64,000 bases of DNA from Acidimicrobiia bacterium (GTDB lineage: Bacteria; Actinomycetota; Acidimicrobiia; Spongiisociales; Spongiisociaceae): NCBI GenBank assembly GCA_022827785.1, contig JAJEIM010000024.1, forward strand, positions 1 to 64,000, written 5' to 3'. The position numbers and the translations under genes are program-made. The notes under the pieces were generated by a model. It did no database searches and was not told the origin of the DNA. It was given only the letters and a program-made list of their open reading frames with translations. Below, one piece after another: positions 61,356-64,000 of this stretch (the stretch's first letter is position 1; every line of letters starts with the position of its first letter).

Positions 61356-62464
61356 ACAAGTACTTCCTGTCTCGGAATGCTGATCGGGTCGCCGTTCTGG
61401 CTCACCGAATCCCGTTGCAACATGGATCGGGGGTCTACCTCCTGGCCATTAGCCTCGGACTCGTAACACGCCGCGATGAACGCCATATTGTCGATATGGG
61501 AGCTAAGGTCCGTACGCTCGTTGGCACTGATTGTCTGGTGACAGTGTCGAAACTGGCGGACGAGCGGAGGCGTCGGATCTGACACTCCGTAACTCTTCCC
61601 AGATGCTTCGTTGTGAGTGCTCGGGGTGTTCGATGGAAGCCGTAGGACGTCTTTGTCACCTTGCACCGTGATATGCTCTTCCCGGAAATGGTAGGACCCC
61701 GATACTTTGAGGCTACCGATGATGTGATGACTGCCGTGTGGCCCGCCTGCATACCTGAAGAGGACGAACACGGAGTCTTCGACATCCTTCTTCGGATCTA
61801 TATGCGTGACGCAGAATACTCCGGTGGGCAGGCCCAGGAATCGAACGATCAGATCGACGAAATGGTACCCGGCGTCAATTAGGACCCCACCCCCAGCAGC
61901 TTTCTTGGATCCCCTCCAGCCGCTGGCGAATTGACTCCAATTTCGACTGTAGACCGCCGATATCTCTCGAATGTTGCCTATCTCCGGAACGGCCCCATAA
62001 TACGACTGATAGCCTGGATCAAATCGACGTTGCACGATGACCTCTAGAGTGATGCGGCTGCTTGATACTATCTCCGTGATCCGCTGAGCTTCCTTTACGG
62101 AGGTGGCTAAAGGCTTATTCTTTATTATGCTTATCCTCCGATCAGCCAACTCGCTGATGATCGGCAGGTAAGCATTGTGGGGAACAGAGACAATAGCGAC
62201 ATCTGGCTGGGTGGCATCAATGACCTTCGCCAGGTTACGGCTGCCGTTGGCCTTCAAGCTCTCCTTCATTGAGTCCAATGCATCCGGGTTACGATCGCAG
62301 ACACCCACCACCCGAAACAGATTAGAAGTCTTTTCTAGGGCGGGCCGGATGTCATCCCAGAAGTGCTTCCCGCCGCCGACTATCAAGGTGCGCAGCGGCC
62401 GCTTGGGTGACGACAACTCCTTCCGAAAGTTGGTCTGCAGTGGCAGTGTTGGTATCGTCGGCAT
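61352..62464 (-). CDS. Gfo/Idh/MocA-family oxidoreductase
   Basis: A 370-aa two-domain oxidoreductase. The Rossmann start is RTLIVGGGKHFWDDIRPALE, then VVGVCDRNPDALDSM; the conserved catalytic motif is IIKNKPLATSVKEAQ (Lys-Pro; EKP variant with Asn) and the C-terminal domain has DAGYHFVDLIVRFLG. ATG 62464 follows GGGAGG. A long in-frame extension to 62902 is rejected. Together with the AKR it may oxidise or epimerise a sugar-like compound. Slightly lower GC than the catabolic operons. Confidence 0.87.
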   Translation of the reverse strand: MPTIPTLPLQTNFRKELSSPKRPLRTLIVGGGKHFWDDIRPALEKTSNLFRVVGVCDRNPDALDSMKESLKANGSRNLAKVIDATQPDVAIVSVPHNAYLPIISELADRRISIIKNKPLATSVKEAQRITEIVSSSRITLEVIVQRRFDPGYQSYYGAVPEIGNIREISAVYSRNWSQFASGWRGSKKAAGGGVLIDAGYHFVDLIVRFLGLPTGVFCVTHIDPKKDVEDSVFVLFRYAGGPHGSHHIIGSLKVSGSYHFREEHITVQGDKDVLRLPSNTPSTHNEASGKSYGVSDPTPPLVRQFRHCHQTISANERTDLSSHIDNMAFIAACYESEANGQEVDPRSMLQRDSVSQNGDPISIPRQEVLV

Positions 62465-62509
62465 CTGAGGCCTCCCGGAGATCAACAATTCACTGTGGTG
62501 GGTCTCTTT

Positions 62510-62541
62510 GGGGCGCCGGAGTTCGCAGTTTCCGGCGCCCC
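62510..62541 (-). promoter_or_regulatory. Perfect 11-bp hairpin in the leader of the Gfo/Idh/MocA gene
   Basis: GGGGCGCCGGA (62510-62520) and TCCGGCGCCCC (62531-62541) form a perfect inverted repeat with a 10-base loop, 46 bases upstream of the start codon on the minus strand. It could be a leader stem-loop or a bidirectional terminator. Confidence 0.5.
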
Positions 62542-62774
62542 AGTCTTCGTCTGGGTAATCGGCTGCCGGGGCTAGGCCCAAGCAGCATGGTTTTACGAGG
62601 AGCGCGCCCGAATCTAGTAGTGTGCGGAACGTGCTGTCAAGTCGCGAACATCCTGAGATGTCCCGGATGGGCAATGTCCGGAGCTGACGACGTGGCGATT
62701 GGCAGCCGGGGTGGAGTCCATGACGGGGGCGCCGATGGGGATGGCCGCCCCGCGAGGGCCGGAGATACCATTCC
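62542..62774. other. Intergenic stretch with no recognisable gene
   Basis: No gene with a start site is seen. Two short motifs (GAGATGTCCCGGA and GGCAATGTCCGGA, around 62655-62682) are similar to each other and might be remnants of a mobile element end. Confidence 0.3.
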
Positions 62775-62867
62775 GTCCTCACCATCGTGACGCTGGTCTT
62801 CGGGCGCAGCCGCTTCCGGAGTCGCGGCTGTTCCGTCACGATCCCAAGCACCAGGGAGAGGGCTGAC
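62775..62867 (+). pseudogene. Remnant of a NupQ-like permease 3' end
   Basis: The plus strand reads VLTIVTLVFGRSRFRSRG, then SVTIPSTRERA, matching the C-terminus of the permease at 57398-58309 (VLTIVALVFNRSRSN, then SLTIPYHRGER). The nucleotide match is also clear over CTCACCATCGTG and GCTGGTCTTC. Only about 31 codons remain and no stop is conserved in place, so a second transporter copy once preceded the molybdenum hydroxylase gene. Confidence 0.65.
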
Positions 62868-62994
62868 CGAGTGGTCTGCCCGCGGAGTCCGTCACGAGCC
62901 AATGTTCCGTATACAGGTCGCCGGAGGGCGTGTTAGATTACATCAATAATTCTGCGGAGGTCCTGTTCGAGGTGAGTCAGGAGGTCGGGCAGGT

Positions 62995-64000
62995 ATGACG
63001 TCAGACAGCCCCACGCGCATCAACCCGATGATCAGCCATCGGGCCGCACATATCGGGAGGGCGGTGCTCCGACGCGAGGACCGATCACCCCTCACCGGCC
63101 GCCGCCGGTACGTGGCCGACCTGCGTCTCCCCGGCATGCTCGAGGTCGCCTTCGTCCGGAGCCCGGAGGCCCACGCCCGCATCATCAGCATCGACACCGG
63201 ACCGGCCCTCGCCCTTCCCGGCGTGCATGCCGTGTTCACCGGCGCCGATCTGGACGACGTGGCTCCGTTCCCCCACAAGATCCTCTACATCCAGCCGGTC
63301 GGACAGACCCCGCTGGCGGTGGACAGGGTGCGTTACGTGGGCTCGCCCTACGCGGCGGTGGTGGCGACCGACCGCTACGTGGCGGAGGACGCCGCGAGCC
63401 TCGTGGCCGCCCACACCGAGTTCGAGTCCCTTCCCGCGGTGGCCGATCTGGATCAGGCCCTGGCGCCCGATGCTCCCAAGTTGTATGACGATTGGCCCGA
63501 CAACTACCTCGTCAACTACCCGGCCGAGAAGGAGGAAGTGACCCGAGCCTTCGAGGAGGCCGACCACACCTACTCCGATACCTTCGTCAGCCCGCGCCAG
63601 ACCGGACTGCCGCTCGAGTGCCGGGGAGTGCTGGCGGATGTTGTGGACGGGCAGGTGACCTTGTGGTCGTCCACTCAGAGCCCCCACATCGTGCGTACCA
63701 CCATCGCCGAGATGACGGGCATTCCCGAGCCCCGGATCCGGGTGATCACCCCGGCCATGGGAGGCGGCTTCGGCACCAAGACCCACATCTATCCCGAAGA
63801 TGTGGTCATGCCGTGGATCTCCCGCCGGATCGGCCGCCCGGTGCGCTGGATCGAGGACCGCTTCGAGAACCTGGTGTCGGCCGTCCACGCCCGGGACCAG
63901 CGCCACGACGTCGATGTGGCCTACGACGACGACGGGACCATCCGCGCCATCCGGTGCAAGGCCTACTGCGATGTGGGCACCGGGGAGATCTTCATGCCGG
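62995..64000 (+). CDS. Xanthine dehydrogenase-family molybdopterin subunit, cut by window end
   Basis: ATG 62995 follows AGGAGGTCGGGCAGGT and the frame stays open to the window edge (335 codons). It begins SHRAAHIGRAVLRREDRSPL, followed by TGRRRYVADLRLPGMLEVAF and RSPEAHARI, the N-terminal domain of CoxL/XdhB-type hydroxylase large subunits. Later motifs are VRYVGSPYAAVVATDRYVAE and the molybdopterin-contact region VITPAMGGGFGTKTHIYPED. This family hydroxylates purines, aldehydes, CO and N-heterocycles. Substrate residues lie beyond the window. The context of nucleoside and ureide genes makes a purine or N-heterocycle substrate plausible. Confidence 0.92.
   Translation, partial: MTSDSPTRINPMISHRAAHIGRAVLRREDRSPLTGRRRYVADLRLPGMLEVAFVRSPEAHARIISIDTGPALALPGVHAVFTGADLDDVAPFPHKILYIQPVGQTPLAVDRVRYVGSPYAAVVATDRYVAEDAASLVAAHTEFESLPAVADLDQALAPDAPKLYDDWPDNYLVNYPAEKEEVTRAFEEADHTYSDTFVSPRQTGLPLECRGVLADVVDGQVTLWSSTQSPHIVRTTIAEMTGIPEPRIRVITPAMGGGFGTKTHIYPEDVVMPWISRRIGRPVRWIEDRFENLVSAVHARDQRHDVDVAYDDDGTIRAIRCKAYCDVGTGEIFMP

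Noticed and set aside
61352-62902. 516-aa version of the Gfo/Idh/MocA protein
   Set aside because: The extra 146 residues are Arg/Pro-rich shadow across a hairpin; ATG 62464 has GGGAGG and starts near the Rossmann fold.
63085-63906. Antisense frame opposite the molybdenum hydroxylase
   Set aside because: The sense strand has an AGGAGG site and clear family motifs and is open to the window edge.

Overview
The window is high-GC DNA. It uses ATG, GTG and TTG starts, GGAGG-type ribosome binding sites and many 1-4 base gene overlaps. The solute-binding lipoproteins carry long Ala/Thr/Pro linkers after the lipobox. Together these suggest an actinobacterium, most likely an uncultured Acidimicrobiia-like lineage; the taxonomic guess is inference. 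The chromosome segment looks like a heterotroph specialised in importing and breaking down nitrogen-rich small molecules such as cyclic amides/hydantoins, ureides, nucleosides and nucleobases, plus some oxygenase chemistry.

Left end (1-7.4 kb) is a plastic region. It holds an unrecognised gene cut by the window edge, two perfect 28-bp repeats separated by 33 bp (type I-E CRISPR geometry), a DUF4268/nuclease-like protein, one broken and one intact HNH gene, and a decayed nest of insertion sequences. In that nest the two ends of an IS110-family transposase, on the same strand, flank about 2.5 kb. The insert holds a 5'-truncated IS1595-family transposase, a three-gene cassette of small unknown proteins and a broken trypsin-like protease. 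The IS110 left end (6918-7165) is where a bridge RNA would be expected.

The middle (7.4-43 kb) is a series of catabolic operons. On the minus strand (12316->7989) are a bicupin, a nitrilase-superfamily amidase, a cyclase-family hydrolase and a SsuBC/TauBC-like ABC ATPase and permease without a binding protein. On the plus strand (14893->23258) are an epimerase-like SDR, an aminotransferase, a D-2-hydroxyacid dehydrogenase, a TIM-barrel protein, two amidohydrolases and adenosine deaminase. Next come an M24 peptidase, prephenate dehydratase, a ThDP enzyme and a homocysteine S-methyltransferase preceded by a convincing SAM-II riboswitch. A long minus-strand operon (40911->29121) encodes HyuA, an Asp/Glu/hydantoin racemase, a dipeptide-type binding lipoprotein, OppBCDF-like transporter subunits, HyuB and an amidohydrolase: import coupled to hydrolysis, with hyuA and hyuB separated by the transporter. 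Two copies of a 164-bp MITE-like element with terminal inverted repeats lie at 14.6 kb and 35.9 kb.

The right part (41-64 kb) contains a tautomerase next to a larger protein whose tautomerase-like N-terminus has lost the catalytic proline, an XRE-cupin regulator, an SDR-Rieske-SDR cluster, an ATZ/TRZ-type deaminase, and two paralogous BMP-family lipoproteins, with one nucleoside-type ABC transporter (ATPase plus two permeases) directly after the second. A lower-GC gene for a 582-aa HTH protein of unknown function follows, then an aldo/keto reductase-Gfo/Idh/MocA pair, and the start of a xanthine-dehydrogenase-type molybdenum hydroxylase that runs off the window. Several gene scars (7.8, 43.6 and 62.8 kb) show recent turnover of transporter and SDR genes. 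No rRNA or tRNA gene was recognised.
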